Shown here piece by piece: positions 11,501 through 22,220 of a stretch of DNA of 64,000 nucleotides. Positions within the stretch are counted from its first letter, which is position 1; every line of letters begins with the position of its first letter. Under the pieces are notes generated by a model. That model searched no databases. It had not been told where the DNA came from and saw only the letters and a list, made by a program, of their open reading frames with translations. Position numbers and translations under genes: made by a program. Source of the stretch: Tricholoma matsutake (lineage: Eukaryota > Basidiomycota > Agaricomycetes > Agaricales > Tricholomataceae); assembly GCA_026075535.2 (NCBI GenBank), contig AP026538.1, positions 18,608,337-18,672,336 on the forward strand. The letters are read 5' to 3'.

Positions 11501-12022
11501 TGGTGTTTAAAGGTCCAGTCTGTAGGACTGAAAAAAAGACAGAAACTGAACTGAACTGGACCGATTAGGACCAGACCAGTGGTCTATTTATGGACTGGTC
11601 TTTTTCAGTCCAGTTGCTGGTCTTTCATTTTGAAAAATATAGTAGGACCGATGAAAAACTGGTTAAAACTGGTTGCGACCAGTCTTTTGTCCCAACGTAT
11701 GTTGGACCTTACTCCCATACATATGTACTTCTTTTTCGGTCCCTGGACCATCAAAAATGGTCAAGAATTGGTTGAGATATGACCAAAAACATTTTTGTAT
11801 GAGTATTTTGTTGTATCAGAACAACTTTGATTGCTTGCTTATTACCTGAGCTATAATTTTTTTTGTACAGCTATATGACATCATAAAAGTAACAACAACA
11901 CACCTAATCATCTGTACCATGGGATGTTATTCATATAACAGCCCAAATGAGTGCAACTACAAACTACGAATTACAAACTACAAACTGCAACTCGAATGCA
12001 TGTCCTTTTGGTTTTGGCCATA

Positions 12023-13611
12023 CAGTGGGCCACAAAACCTTTCCAATGTTTTGCACTTTGTGTCAAACCTTGATATAAAAAAGGAAATAAAATCAGGAAA
12101 CTTCTGAAAATATTATGTAATATACTTTGACATCACCTTATGTTGCCCCAGCAATCCCAGGATCATGTGACCTCATTTAGGATGTCAATTCTTTTAATAT
12201 ATTCAGTCACTCATTGGAAAGGTTTTGTTGCACTGATTTTTGAATATATATTAGTACTTGGTATAGCCACCCCTTGCTCTAACCACTGCAGCAAGTCTCC
12301 TAGGTATGCTTTCAATCAATTTTTGACTCCTCCTTTGGTATCTTCTCCCATTCCACCTGTACTCTTTCCCAAAGTTCTGTGACACTCCTCATACTCTCCA
12401 AGCTTCTTTTTAAGATGATGCCACAGATGTTCTATAGGATTAAGATCAGGAGACTGTGCAGGCCACTTTAGGACAGTGATATCATTGTCTTCAAACCACC
12501 TTTTGGCCTTTTTGGCCCTTTTGCTGGTATGTTTGGGGTCATTGTCCTGCTGAAATACCATATCATCAGTAGTTTTCCCCCAAAACTCCAGTGTTTGCTG
12601 AAGTTCATCCTCCATAATGCTGACATAAAGATCAGCATACATCTTTCCTTCAATCCTGGTGGCATATCCAACACCATCCCATCCAATGCACCCCCACATC
12701 ATCAAATTTCCACCTCCAAACTTGACTGTTCCCTCAACCAACCTATCACTCAGCCCTTCATCACTATCTTTCCACACATATTTCCTTCCATCTGACCCCA
12801 AATGATTAATCTTAGTCTCATCTGACCATAAGACTCTTTTCCAATCTTCAAGTGTCCACTCTGCATGCCACTCAGCAAACTCCAGTCATGCTTGTTGATG
12901 ATGAGGTTTGAGTAGTGGGTGTTTCTTTTTGACTACAGGTTTCATGCCATGTGATTTAAGATGTCAACAAAGAGTTTGGGAAGAGAAAGGGGTATTAGTG
13001 ATATCTTGAAGTGCATGTGCAGCTTCAGTGGCATTATCAACCTTTCCCATCTGAATAATCCGACGTGCATAGTCAACATTGGCAGTTGTGAGCTTTTTGG
13101 GACGACCACCACATGATTTGGTGAGGTCAGGTCAATGCTCAGAGTGAATATGGGATATAGTGGCATTACCGACACCAGTTTGATGGGATATTTGTGTTCC
13201 AGAAAGACCAGAGTCAAGCAAAGTAAGAATGTGCAGGGTTTGTGCAGAAGACAGCTTGCGCATGATGAATAGAGGGAAAGAATGAAGTTTAAACTGGTGC
13301 AGGCTTGTTATATATGTGTAGTCACATGATACTGCTTGTAATTGTCTATAATAATCAACAAAGTCATGTGATTTACCTACATTGTACATACAAAAAATCA
13401 GTGCAACAAAACCTTTCCAATGAGTGACTCAATATATTAAAAGAATTGACATCCTAAATAAGGTCACATGATCCTGGGATTGTTGGGGCAACATAAGGTG
13501 ATGTCAAAGTATATTACATAATATTTTTAGAATTTTCCTGATTTAATTTCCTTTTTTATATCAAGGTTTGACACAAAGTGCAAAACATTGGAAAGGTTTT
13601 GTGGCCCACTG
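12023..13611 (-). mobile_element. Tc1/mariner element with about 220-bp inverted repeats
   Basis: Flanked by the TA dinucleotide at 12021-12022 and 13612-13613. The terminal inverted repeats run about 222 bp (12023-12244 and 13390-13611), start CAGTGGGCCACAAAACC and differ at roughly ten positions. Each repeat also begins and ends with inverted copies of a 24-26 bp block (CACAAAACCTTTCCAATG). The transposase lies between them on the minus strand. Confidence 0.92.
12251..13263 (-). pseudogene. Tc1-like transposase, inactivated
   Basis: Cut-and-paste transposase of a Tc1/mariner element, about 340 codons. It starts at ATG 13261-13263 (MRKLSSAQTLHILTLL, helix-turn-helix domain) and has a GRPKKL linker. 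Catalytic acids lie in LWSDETKINHLG (about 12815), FQQDNDPKHTS (about 12540) and SPDLNPIEHLWHHLK (about 12430). The second Asp and the Glu are 37 residues apart, three more than the usual Tc1 DD34E, owing to a longer KRAKKAKR stretch. It is inactive: three TGA codons (13132-13134, 12964-12966, 12886-12888) replace conserved Arg codons, and the C-terminal GGYTKY end is reached only after frameshifts near 12380. Confidence 0.93.
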
Positions 13612-13883
13612 TATCTCAGTTGAATCTTGACAGAATTGCTTAAATGTTGGATTGGTCTATGGAGCATTACAATCTCTATCCATGAGTCTAATATATGAGG
13701 TAATGGTCATATTTGTGGAGATACATATGGGTTATTTGGCACGATACATTTTACAACAAAAGACTGGTCCTAAAGGGTCCGGTTGCGGTCCTCCAATATC
13801 TGGGTTGGTCCTAGACCGGTTTCGGTTGCCAGTTGCCCCATTTGGAAGTCAAAAACTGGACTGGACTGGACCTTTAAACACTA

Positions 13884-14547
13884 AGCAAGATGGGAGGTTT
13901 GTAAATGATATGTCACCATGGTCACACCCATCAACTGTGTAGTTGGTGGGCTTAAAAAGTGCTGGATAATAATGCAATAAGCCAGGCTTATGTCATCCAA
14001 TAATCGAGCAATATAAATGGCATCCATGTTTACCATGATGCCCAACAAGTCCATTCAGGGTTGCTATGCCAGGACCATCTGCAGTGCCCAAGGCAAAAAA
14101 TGGTTTGGACACAAAGACCTTGTCCTGTGATGCATCCCAAACCCAAAGGCCCTCTTGCTGCAAAGCAGAATGCTGATGTAATCCTGGAAATAGAAATGAA
14201 TTGACAAATTTTGGCTTTCCTGGAAAAAACCACCAGGAAGGACATCTCTTCTTGTAGCATAAGTTGGGAGCAAGATCCAATATGATCCAAATATAAATCC
14301 AACAATCTGATGTTTTGTGCTCATAAAGTTGGGCACCATCCATGGAGAGCATCAGAACCATGTCAGTGTCCTTGATACAACCAACTCTGACTGCTTCAAG
14401 ATATCCACTGGAATGTAAGAAGTCTGAAAACCTAGAGAGCACTCCACCAGTCTGCTGTAGTTTAGTAATGATCTCTTGTGTTTTTGTCCTCTGATATCCC
14501 ATCTGATTTGCACCTTCATCATCTTGCCACTGCACTTGCAATTGAGG
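13884..14547 (-). pseudogene. TNP2-type transposase, central piece
   Basis: Continues the transposase between two insertions. Minus-strand reading from 14547: QVQWQDDEGANQMGYQRTKT, TQEIITKLQQTGGV, then the highly conserved DTDMVLMLSMDGAQLYEHKT, SDCWIYIWIILDLAP, SFLFPGLHQHSALQQEGL and LNGLVGHHGKHGC blocks of the TNP2 family, down to TVDGCDHGD near 13930. A stop follows the CSIIG segment near 13993, where the family continues. Upstream it joins the piece at 16936-17006; downstream it joins 11500. Both junctions are in frame once the insertions and one target duplication each are subtracted. Confidence 0.88.
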
Positions 14548-14807
14548 GAGTACTTTACACTCCCCCACCTATTCCAGTTGGATTCTGGTTTGTCCAGCCA
14601 GAATTTCTGGAATTTCTGGAATCCAGTGGAATTTTTTTTGTATGTAGTTTTCCCTATGCAGCACAATTCCGGTCGGAATAATGATCCAATTTACAGCTGG
14701 AATCCCTGGAATCTGACTGGACTCATCACAACCAGAATAACAGGAATAACTGGACTAACCGGAATAACCGGAATGCACATGCTTTCCCAAATAAAAGTTT
14801 GACACAC

Positions 14808-14880
14808 ATCAAGAATTGAACACTCAACCTTGGGTCTGCACACATAACAGCACACTTAACCACTGAGCTACCAAGCAATT
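14808..14880 (-). ncRNA. tRNA-like sequence, left end of PTE-A
   Basis: On the minus strand: TAGCTCAGTGG (A-box-like), then GAGTGTTCAATTC (B-box-like) about 40 bases on. The surrounding arms do not fold as a normal tRNA that I can confirm, so this is an internal Pol III promoter candidate as in SINE heads. It reads outward, toward the element's left end. Confidence 0.5.
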
Positions 14881-15125
14881 ATTCTTGGGCATACATTTAA
14901 TACTTTTATTACCCAACCAAGGTATGTAGTTAATCACAGCCATTAACAGAATAATTAATAAGTATGCATGTGCATGACACATGACATGTGACTGCCAGCT
15001 CACAACCACCACCACCACTGTTGCCAATGCCTCCTCCTCCTCCTCTCCACTCTACCACCACCACTGTTCCCATACCCAATGCCACCATCACCACCACCTT
15101 CAAATGAGCTGACTGGACAGAACGT

Positions 15126-15725
15126 GGGCCCAAATGATGCAGATCATGTCATTTGGGGCCTAAGTATGTTTTTCTTCATTTGCTTCTTGTTTTTTCATAC
15201 TAACTAACTTGTTTCATTTGTTTTATAGGTTCTACTCAACTGCCAGACATAACATGGGCCCAAACAACGTGATTGGACAGAACACAGGCCCAAATGATGC
15301 AGATCGCATCATTTGGGCCCTAAGTAAGGTTTTTTTCATTTGCTTTTTGTTTTTATAAACTAACTAACCTTTTTTTTAGCTTTCTAGGTTATAATCTATT
15401 GGCAATGATGCCACCACTTGTAAACGAGCCAATGTGGGCCCAAACGACGCAGATCGCATCGTTTGGGCCCTACGTAAGTTTTTTTCATTTGGTTTTTGTT
15501 TTAATAAACTAACTAACTCATTTTTTTACTTTTCTAGGTTATAATCTACTAGTAACGATGCCACCACTCACAAACGAGCCAACATGGGCCCAAACGATGC
15601 AGATTGCATGATTTGGGCCCTAGTTGAGTTTTTTTCATTTGCTTTTTGTTTTTATAAACTAACTAACTCATTTGTTTAGTTTTCTAGGTTATAATCTACT
15701 AGTAATGACACCACCACCTGCAAAC
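15126..15725 (+). repeat. tandem palindrome + intron-like modules (PTE-A)
   Basis: About four to five units of roughly 150 bp. Each contains a palindrome of the type GGGCCCAAACGACGC / 5-nt loop / GCGTCGTTTGGGCCC (for example 15436-15470). After it comes a segment with GTAAGT or ATAAGT, a T-rich tract, ACTAACTAAC and TTTTCTAG (for example 15474-15537, 64 bp), then GTTATAATCTACTAGTAACG and CACCACC. The GTAAGT / CTAAC / CTAG set has the signals and length of a fungal intron. Confidence 0.75.
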
Positions 15726-15734
15726 GAGCCAACA

Positions 15735-16560
15735 TACCCACCCCATGCCTGCGAGCCCCTGCTCGTAGGGTGGATCATGAGTGTGTGCAGGCGACAACAA
15801 CAATGACACCACCATCTACCAGCACCAGAACCCCCCAGAATGCAAAGCACGGCTGCCAACAATGATGGACAACAACGACAGGGCCAACAACACACCACCT
15901 GCCTCCAGCCCCACGAGCCACTGCTCATGGGGTGGATCATGAGTGGAATGACACCCAGGCGCAGGGACAGGAGATGACAATGACACACCACCCGCCCCCA
16001 GCCTCACGAGCAACTGCTTGTGTGGATCGTGGGTGGAACAACAATGACGACAAGCCACCCACCCCCAGCCTCACAAGCAACTGCTCGTGGGGTGGATCGT
16101 GGGTGGAATGACGCCCAGGTGCAGGGACAGGAGATGACAACAACACACCACCTGCCCCCAGCCTCACGAGCAACTGCTTGTGGGGTGGATTGTGGGTGGA
16201 ACAACAATGACAACAAGCCACCTACCCCCAGCCTCACAAGCAACTGCTCGTGGGGTGGATTGTGGGTGGAAGAACAGACAACAGTGGGGTCACGTCCCCT
16301 CCCCTCCCCCACACTTCATGTGGGGAGGGATTTTTTTTGTACTTTTAATTATTTATTAGTATTGTGCCCCCCCTCCCCAGTTTTGCATGGGGGAGGGATT
16401 TTTTTCTTCATGTTTTTACCTCCCCCCTCGCATTTGGTGCGAGGGTTAGCTTTTTATGTACATAAATAAAACTCCCTCTCGCATCTTGTGAGAGGGAGGA
16501 TTTTTTGTTTATCTATGTAATCACAATCATCCCCACTCCCTCGCATTCAATGTGAGGATG
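15735..16560. repeat. hairpin arrays of PTE-A
   Basis: About six copies of a short inverted repeat of the form CACGAGCAACTGCTCGTG, each followed by GGGTGGATCGTGGGTGG-like DNA, occupy 15735-16275. From about 16290 a second array of about five different G/C hairpins follows, each with a T-run (such as CTCCCTCTCGCATC/GAGAGGGAGG then TTTTTT). The second array resembles serial hairpin/T-run terminators, but no function is demonstrated. Confidence 0.65.
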
Positions 16561-16649
16561 TGGTTAATTAAAAAAATTTGATCTTTCACTACTCTGAAAA
16601 AAATTAGAGTGCCATGAATAAACATTATATTACTATCTAATAATTCTCC

Positions 16650-16742
16650 TGTGGCTCAAGTGGTTAAGCACACATGTTTGGTTTGTCATGTGATCACTCT
16701 AATCAAGATGTCTTGAGTTCAATCCTTACTCTGCACAAATAT
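16650..16742 (+). ncRNA. tRNA-like sequence, right end of PTE-A
   Basis: TGTGGCTCAAGTGG (A-box-like) and TTGAGTTCAATCC (B-box-like), reading rightward toward the element end. Close relatives occur at 18763-18845 and, inverted, at 19565-19645. Confidence 0.55.
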
Positions 16743-16935
16743 ATTTTGTAGGCACTTTGACAACTTAAGACTTGAAATTTGACTATCTATTAGGGTATAT
16801 ACTCTAAGTTGAGCATCTGGAGTAACCAGAATCTGGTCAGAACAACCAGAATAACTGGACTCTGACCAGAATAACTGGACTCCAACTGGAATAACTGGAC
16901 TCTGACTGGAATAGGTGGGGGAGGGTAAATTACAG

Positions 16936-17006
16936 AATTGAGGTCCAGGAGGGATTGTATAAAGATGCAGTTCACCCTTCTTTGTCAGAGGATCAAGACA
17001 TGGGGC
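16936..17006 (-). pseudogene. TNP2-type transposase, short bridging piece
   Basis: Only about 24 codons lie between PTE-A and hAT-type element 2, but the minus strand reads PLTKKGELHLYTIPPGPQ in frame with the pieces on both sides. It supplies the segment after the CPECGA zinc-knuckle region and before QVQWQDDEG. Confidence 0.75.
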
Positions 17007-17274
17007 TAGTTTTTTAAGGTTAGGTTAGGTTTGGTATTTTGAACCTACAATGGGTAGACAAGGTCTTTACACTCCCCCCCGTATTCCTATAGGAATCTGA
17101 CCATATTCCGATGTCATTTTCACCAGCCAAATTGACATGAAATAACAGGTTTAGTCCTAGTCCAGTTCAATGTGATTCCGAAGTTATGCTAAGACATCAG
17201 ACAACATAGGATTCCAATAGGAATGAAAGCAATCTTGCTTAGTAATATAGTATGAAAAAGTCAATGCACACACC

Positions 17275-17345
17275 AGAATTGAACCCTTGACATTACAGAA
17301 GATTATGTAAGCCTAAACCAACAACAATACCATTAGGCTAAACAG
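17275..17345 (-). ncRNA. tRNA-like sequence, left end of PTE-B
   Basis: Minus strand: TTTAGCCTAATGG (A-box-like) and AAGGGTTCAATTCTGG (B-box-like). Outward orientation. Confidence 0.5.
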
Positions 17346-18762
17346 TCATTACAGGTAAGTAATCATACTACACTACATACCATTCCCATGGGTGTGATGA
17401 CAAAGCACATAGCCATGTCATCACACCTGCCAGCTCATCACTCCCACCACCACCACCAATGATGACAAGCATGCCACCTCCATCCCCCCCATCTCAACCA
17501 CCTCAACCCAGCAACTCCCACCACTCCCACTTCACCCCCATCTCTAGACGAGCCCACAAGATCAGAAATGACTGGTTTCAATGCCAAATGATGCCCAAAT
17601 GATGCAATCATCATTTGGGCCCATAGTAAGTTTTTTTTTTCATTTGTTTTTTACTTTTGTAAACTAAGTAATTCATTTGTTTTGTTTCTAGGTTCTAATC
17701 TACATGAGTAACAACGGACTGACACAAGCCAAACCCACACCCAACAATGCCCCTGGCAACCCCCCTCCTCCCCATCAAAATAGGATGTGAGGGTATCAAT
17801 CATGGTCAGGAGTGCAGGGAGCAACACCAGGAGACCCCAGAAGGGGAATACCCACCCGGTAAGCACCACCCGACCCCTCCCCTTGTGCCACATCACTGAT
17901 GAACTGACAATGCACCCACCCCATGCCTATGAGCTGCTGCTCATAGGGTGGATCGTGAGTGCATGGACCCCCAACAACACCAATGACATCCAGCACCCCC
18001 CATCACCACCATGAGCAACTGCTCACAGGGTGTATATGGGGTGCAAGAGCATGGGAACAGCATGGAGGGACGACAACAGCACCAAACGACACGCCTACGA
18101 GCAGCTGCCCATAGGGTGGTTCATGGGTGCAGATGATGAGGGGGATGAACTATGAGGTGATGAGGGGGGGGGGACGAAACGACAAGGGGAAAGGGAGATG
18201 ATGACCAGAAGGGGAGACAACACCCCATGCATGCCTATGAGCATCTGCTCATAGGGTGTTTAAGGGGAGGGGGAGGGACGATGGACAAACACTGCCACCA
18301 ACATATGATGCACCACCCACCACCAGCCTCGTGAGCAACTGCTCGTGGGGTGGATGGTGGGTGGAACAACAAGGAGGGAGGGGAGATGAGGGAGGTGAGG
18401 GAAGCCACAGGGGAGGTGAGGTGAGAGAGGCAAGACATGATGGAGATGAGAGGGAGGGGAAACAATTGGGACAGGGCTGACGAGACAGCCAACACAACAC
18501 ACCACCACCCCCTCCCCCCCATTTTGTGGGGGGGTGGGTTTTTTTTGTAGAATTTAAAATAGTATAATTTAATAGTATGTATAATTAATTCTCCCCCCCG
18601 TGTTTGCGTGGGGTTTTAAAAAAAAATCTATATTAGTTATCTACTCCCTCGCGAAGACGTGAGGGCTCAACAATTTTTTTTCGAGCTCTTGTGAGAGGTT
18701 AAAAATAAGTGAACTAGTCCTAAGTGCTTTAAATGGACTTTATATTACATATTTATTAATGC

Positions 18763-18845
18763 TCCTGTGGCTCAACTGGTTGAGCACTTGTTTGGTAGTC
18801 ATGTCACTTATATCCCAAGGTCTGGGGTCAATTCCTGCTCTGCCC
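18763..18845 (+). ncRNA. tRNA-like sequence, right end of PTE-B
   Basis: TGTGGCTCAACTGGTTGAGC (A-box and D-arm-like) followed by CTGGGGTCAATTCCTGC (B-box-like). Outward orientation; closest relative of the inverted copy at 19565-19645. Confidence 0.55.
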
Positions 18846-19564
18846 ATTTATTTTGTAAGCACTTTCACCAAGTTAAGTCTTCCGAAATGGTGTGGTATTC
18901 CAACTACTACCTGTTGGAATTGCATAGGACTTTACTTGGAATTTACTAGGAATTTCTTGGAAATAAAAGCACATGGTCATCAAGATACATTCCGATCGGA
19001 CTCCTAGGACTAGTGTCAGACCAGTAGGACTCCTATCGGATTCTGATCAGACTCTTATCAGAAAACTCAGACTCCTAGGACTCCAATAGTAATACAGGGG
19101 GGAGTGCAAAGTTTACAGGTAGACTGTAACCGTAACCGGTCTAGGACTGACCCAGATATTGGGAGGACCTAACCAGATGGACTAAGACCAGTCTTTTTTG
19201 GTTAATAGACAGAAAAAAGATGGTTTAAGACTGGTTTTTTGTTGTGAAATTTGTTGTACTATACAACCTATATGTATCTCAACAAATATTACCCAGAACA
19301 CTTAACCGTTAAAATTAAAGATAGACATTGTAATTCCCCGGTGTTCAATCCAATTTTTAAGAAAATCTGTTTGAACTTTACACTCCCCCACAGAGTCCTG
19401 GTAGTCCTACCAGGAAGACCAGGAATTCTCCAGAAATCCAGTGGGACTCAGTACCCTACAAGTCATACCATAATGGAAAGTCAATTTGAGATATCTTATG
19501 AGTTTCAAGTGCTTCAGACTTCATGAATCTCACAAAGTACCTACAAAATAACCTTGTTCAGAGC

Positions 19565-19645
19565 AGGGATTGAACTCTAGAACTCATGATCAAGAATGAC
19601 ATGACAAACCAAACAGGTGCTTAACCAGTTGAGCCACAGGAGAAT
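19565..19645 (-). ncRNA. tRNA-like sequence, left end of PTE-C
   Basis: Minus strand: TGTGGCTCAACTGGTTAAGC and TAGAGTTCAATCCCTGC. Outward orientation. Confidence 0.55.
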
Positions 19646-21461
19646 TATTAGCTGCCAATATAAAAGTGTATTTATACCCTCAAACTCTAAGTTAGGTATT
19701 TCTCTCTCGAAGCTCACAGTTAAGATCAAATGAAATTTATTAACTACATCCCTCATGTTGGACACGAGGGATACACCATTAATTACATAAAAAAAAAAAC
19801 CTCCCCCACACAAGGTGCAAGGGGGAGTCCTACAAATATATACATATAAAACTAATCTCCCCTCACGTTGAACGCGAGGGGAGCACTACAATTATAAAGA
19901 AAAAGAAAGAAAAACCCCTCACCCATGTAAAACGCGGGCAAGGGGGAAGGTATTACCATAAATTAAAAATGAAAAAAACTGCCCCACGCAAAATGCGGGG
20001 GCAGCCTGGTGAGTCATGCCTGTCGTCCTGTCCCTGTCGTCCTGGGTGCCAGGCCTTTGTTGTCAATGTCCTTGTCATTGCCATCCTGGGTGTCGTTTCT
20101 GTGCTGCTCCTGGTCGCTGTGCCCTTCCTGGCCATCGTTGCTGTCCTGGCTGTCTCCCGCTGTGTGGTGGTGGCTGTCATCGCCATTCCACCTGCAATCC
20201 ACCCCATGAGCAGTGGCTCATGGGGCTGGAGGTGGGTGGTGTGTCATTGGCCCTGTTGTTGTTGTCCGTCATGGTTGTTGTCCATTGTGGTTGGCGGCTG
20301 TGCTTCGCATTCTTGGGGTTCTGGTACTGGTAGGGGGTTGTGGTGCTGGTAAGGGGTTGTGGTGCTGGTAAGGGGTTGTGGTGCTGGTAGGCGGTGGCAT
20401 CATTGTTGTTGTCGACTGCACACTCATGATCCACCCTATGAGCAGAGGCTTGCAGGCATGGGGTGGGTGTGTTGGGTTGTCTCGTGTCCAGCCATTGTTG
20501 CCAGTAGAGTAGAACCTATAAAACACAAGAAACAAGTTAGTTTATAAAAACAAAAAGCAAATGAAAAAAACTTACATAGGGCCCATGTTGGCTCGTTTGT
20601 GGGTGTTGGCTCATTTGTGGGTGGTGGCTCGTTTGTGGGTGGTGGCTCGTTTGTGGGTGGTGGCATCGTTACCAGTAGATTATAACCTATAAAGCTAAAG
20701 AAACAGGTTAGTTAGTTTATAAAAACAAAAAGCAAATGAAAAAAAAACTTACATAGGACCCATGTTCCATCCAGTTGGCTCGTTTGTCGTCATCCATTGT
20801 GGTTGGCAGCCGTGCTTCATGTTCTCGGGATTCTGGTGCTGGTAGGGGGTTCTGGTGCTGGTAGGCAGTGCATCATCATTGTCATCGACTGCACACACTC
20901 ACGATCCACCCTATGAGCAGAGGCTCGCAGGCGTGGGGTGGGTGTGTTGGGTTGTCTCATGTCTGGCCATTGTTACCAGTGGAGTAGAACCTATAAAACA
21001 AAAGAAATGAGTTAGTTAGTTTATAAAAACAAAAAGCAAACAAAAAAAAAAATATGTAGGGCCCATCCAGTCAGCTCATTTGCAGGTGGTGGCATCATTA
21101 CCAGTAGATTATAACCTAGAAAACTAAAGAAACAGATTAGTTAGTTTATAAAAACAAAAAGCAAATGAAAAAAAAAACTTATGTAGGGCCCAAACGATGC
21201 AGCAGGTTGCGTTGTTTGGGCCCGCATTCCGTCCAGTCGGCTCATTTGAAGGTGGTGGTGATGGTGGAGTGGGTGTGGGAATGGTGGCAGCGGGTGTCCA
21301 TGCAGTGGTGGTGGTGGTAGAATGGAGAGGAGGGAGGCGGCAGCGTTGTTGAGAGTGGTGGTGATGGTTGATGAGCTGGCAGTGTTGATGATGCGGCTGT
21401 GTGCTTTGTCATGCACAGCCGCCCCAATGGTACCTAGAGCAGTTAGTGGACACACTTTGTA

Positions 21462-22220
21462 AGTCTATGTGGTGTAGTGGTTATATTGGCTATGCTGAAA
21501 TGTTGTTGTCTAATACCTGTTAAGAACTGATCATCGGAATCCGATCGGACACTGCAGGTGATAATAGCCGGGGTTGTCGGGTTGATGCGGATTCTGCAGG
21601 AGGGGAAACAGCAAGGACTTGGCTTCAGCTTGTAAGAAGCTGCACCCTTCACCTCGTCTGGTGTCCTAATTTCAAGTCGAAGGTCTGGAGGTAGGAGCAG
21701 GAAAGTGCAGGTAAATGTGGGGAGGAGTATGGGGGGACTTAGGTTAAGTTCAGATGAGACTAGAACTTCAGAGGGAGACTAGAGGTCGAGTCAAATGGAG
21801 TTCAGACTCTTACAGGACAGAGGTAGGAGTAGAATGAGATTTAGATTGACAAGTTAAAGTCGAGTCTATGTCGATATACAAACTGAGGAGTACAAGGCAA
21901 AACTAACTAAACCTAAATACTAGAGTCCAGAATAAAAGTGGGACAGAAACGGGAACTGCAGCAGTGTCTTGACTGCATAGATAAATTACCTAGCAGAGGC
22001 CGCACAGGAATCCATAGTCGAATTTGCAAAACTAGATGGCAGCCATGGGTGCTGTACAAGGTGGCCTGGTGCACAGCAGTGTGGGCAGTGCAAGGTGGCC
22101 AGGAACGAAATCAGAAGGAGTAGACAAATGTTGGATTAGACATGCGGGAAAGAGTTGGATGGAATGCGGGTTCCAATCAGGCGAGGAACGATTCTTGACA
22201 CTAGGGTTCAATTCTGCCTT
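21462..22220 (+). ncRNA. tRNA-like sequence of PTE-C, split by an LTR
   Basis: The A-box-like half (TATGTGGTGTAGTGGTTA) is at about 21465-21517 and the B-box-like half (CTAGGGTTCAATTCTGCC) at 22201-22218. They are separated by the LTR at 21518-22200. The intact relative is the inverted copy at 59412-59500. Confidence 0.5.
21518..22200 (-). mobile_element. solo LTR, family B, 683 bp
   Basis: On the plus strand it begins TGTTAAGAACTG and ends ATTCTTGACA, the reverse of the LTR at 3927-4509, sharing the block around 21612-21665. Flanking 5-mers (ATACC, CTAGG) do not match, so the duplication is lost or the ends have changed. Confidence 0.75.

Larger units (their letters stand above)
11501..13883. 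mobile_element. hAT-type non-autonomous element 1
   Basis: Ends TGGTGTTTAAAGGTCCAGTC and, reverse-complemented, TAGTGTTTAAAGGTCCAGTC, flanked by the 8-bp duplication AGCAAGAT (11493-11500, 13884-13891). Eight-bp duplications and TAGTG-type ends suit the hAT superfamily. The subterminal regions are crowded with short ggaccagt/aactggt motifs on both strands. Subtracting the element and one duplication rejoins the TNP2 frame. No transposase of its own; a Tc1 element is nested inside. Confidence 0.85.
14548..16935. mobile_element. PTE copy A (palindrome/tRNA-like element), 2388 bp
   Basis: Bounded by the 8-bp duplication AATTGAGG (14540-14547, 16936-16943). Outer ends are GAGTACTTTACACTCCCCC and, reverse-complemented, CTGTAATTTACCCTCCCCC. 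From left to right: a subterminal zone of GGAATAACTGGACT-like motifs, an outward (minus) tRNA-like sequence, CCACCACCACC-rich DNA, five palindrome plus intron-like modules, a row of GAGCA-type hairpins, a row of hairpins ending in T-runs, an outward (plus) tRNA-like sequence, and a matching subterminal zone. Subtracting the element and one duplication restores the TNP2 reading frame exactly (PGPQ|LQVQWQ). There is no credible ORF. Eight-bp duplications fit hAT, P or Zisupton/KDZ mobilisation. Confidence 0.85.
17060..19116. mobile_element. PTE copy B, 2057 bp
   Basis: Outer ends AAGGTCTTTACACTCC and, reverse-complemented, GTAAACTTTGCACTCC. Flanks GGGTAGAC (17052-17059) and AGGTAGAC (19117-19124) match at seven of eight bases. 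Order: subterminal GGAATC-type motifs, minus-strand tRNA-like sequence (17275-17345), CCACCACC-rich DNA, one palindrome (CCCAAATGATG.../CATTTGGG, near 17590-17620) with one intron-like segment ending TTTCTAG near 17690. Next come five GAGCA-type hairpins, T-run hairpins (18500-18680), a plus-strand tRNA-like sequence (18763-18845) and a subterminal GGACTCCTA zone. No coding capacity. Confidence 0.82.

Noticed and set aside
15689..16469. Several overlapping 80-150 aa ORFs on both strands of PTE-A
   Set aside because: Their repetitive Pro/Thr/Ala/Trp text is simply the translation of tandem hairpins, with no consistent frame across copies.
16290..16560. Bacterial rho-independent terminators
   Set aside because: Hairpin plus T-run shape only; the genome is eukaryotic, so the term would be misleading.
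14548..16935. TA target duplication at PTE-A
   Set aside because: Initially plausible at the TTTAC edges, but the 8-bp AATTGAGG duplication a few bases farther out restores the host frame and fits copies B and C.
15126..21222. CRISPR array (regular palindromes with spacers)
   Set aside because: Palindromes are separated by conserved intron-like sequence rather than unique spacers, and the host is a fungus.
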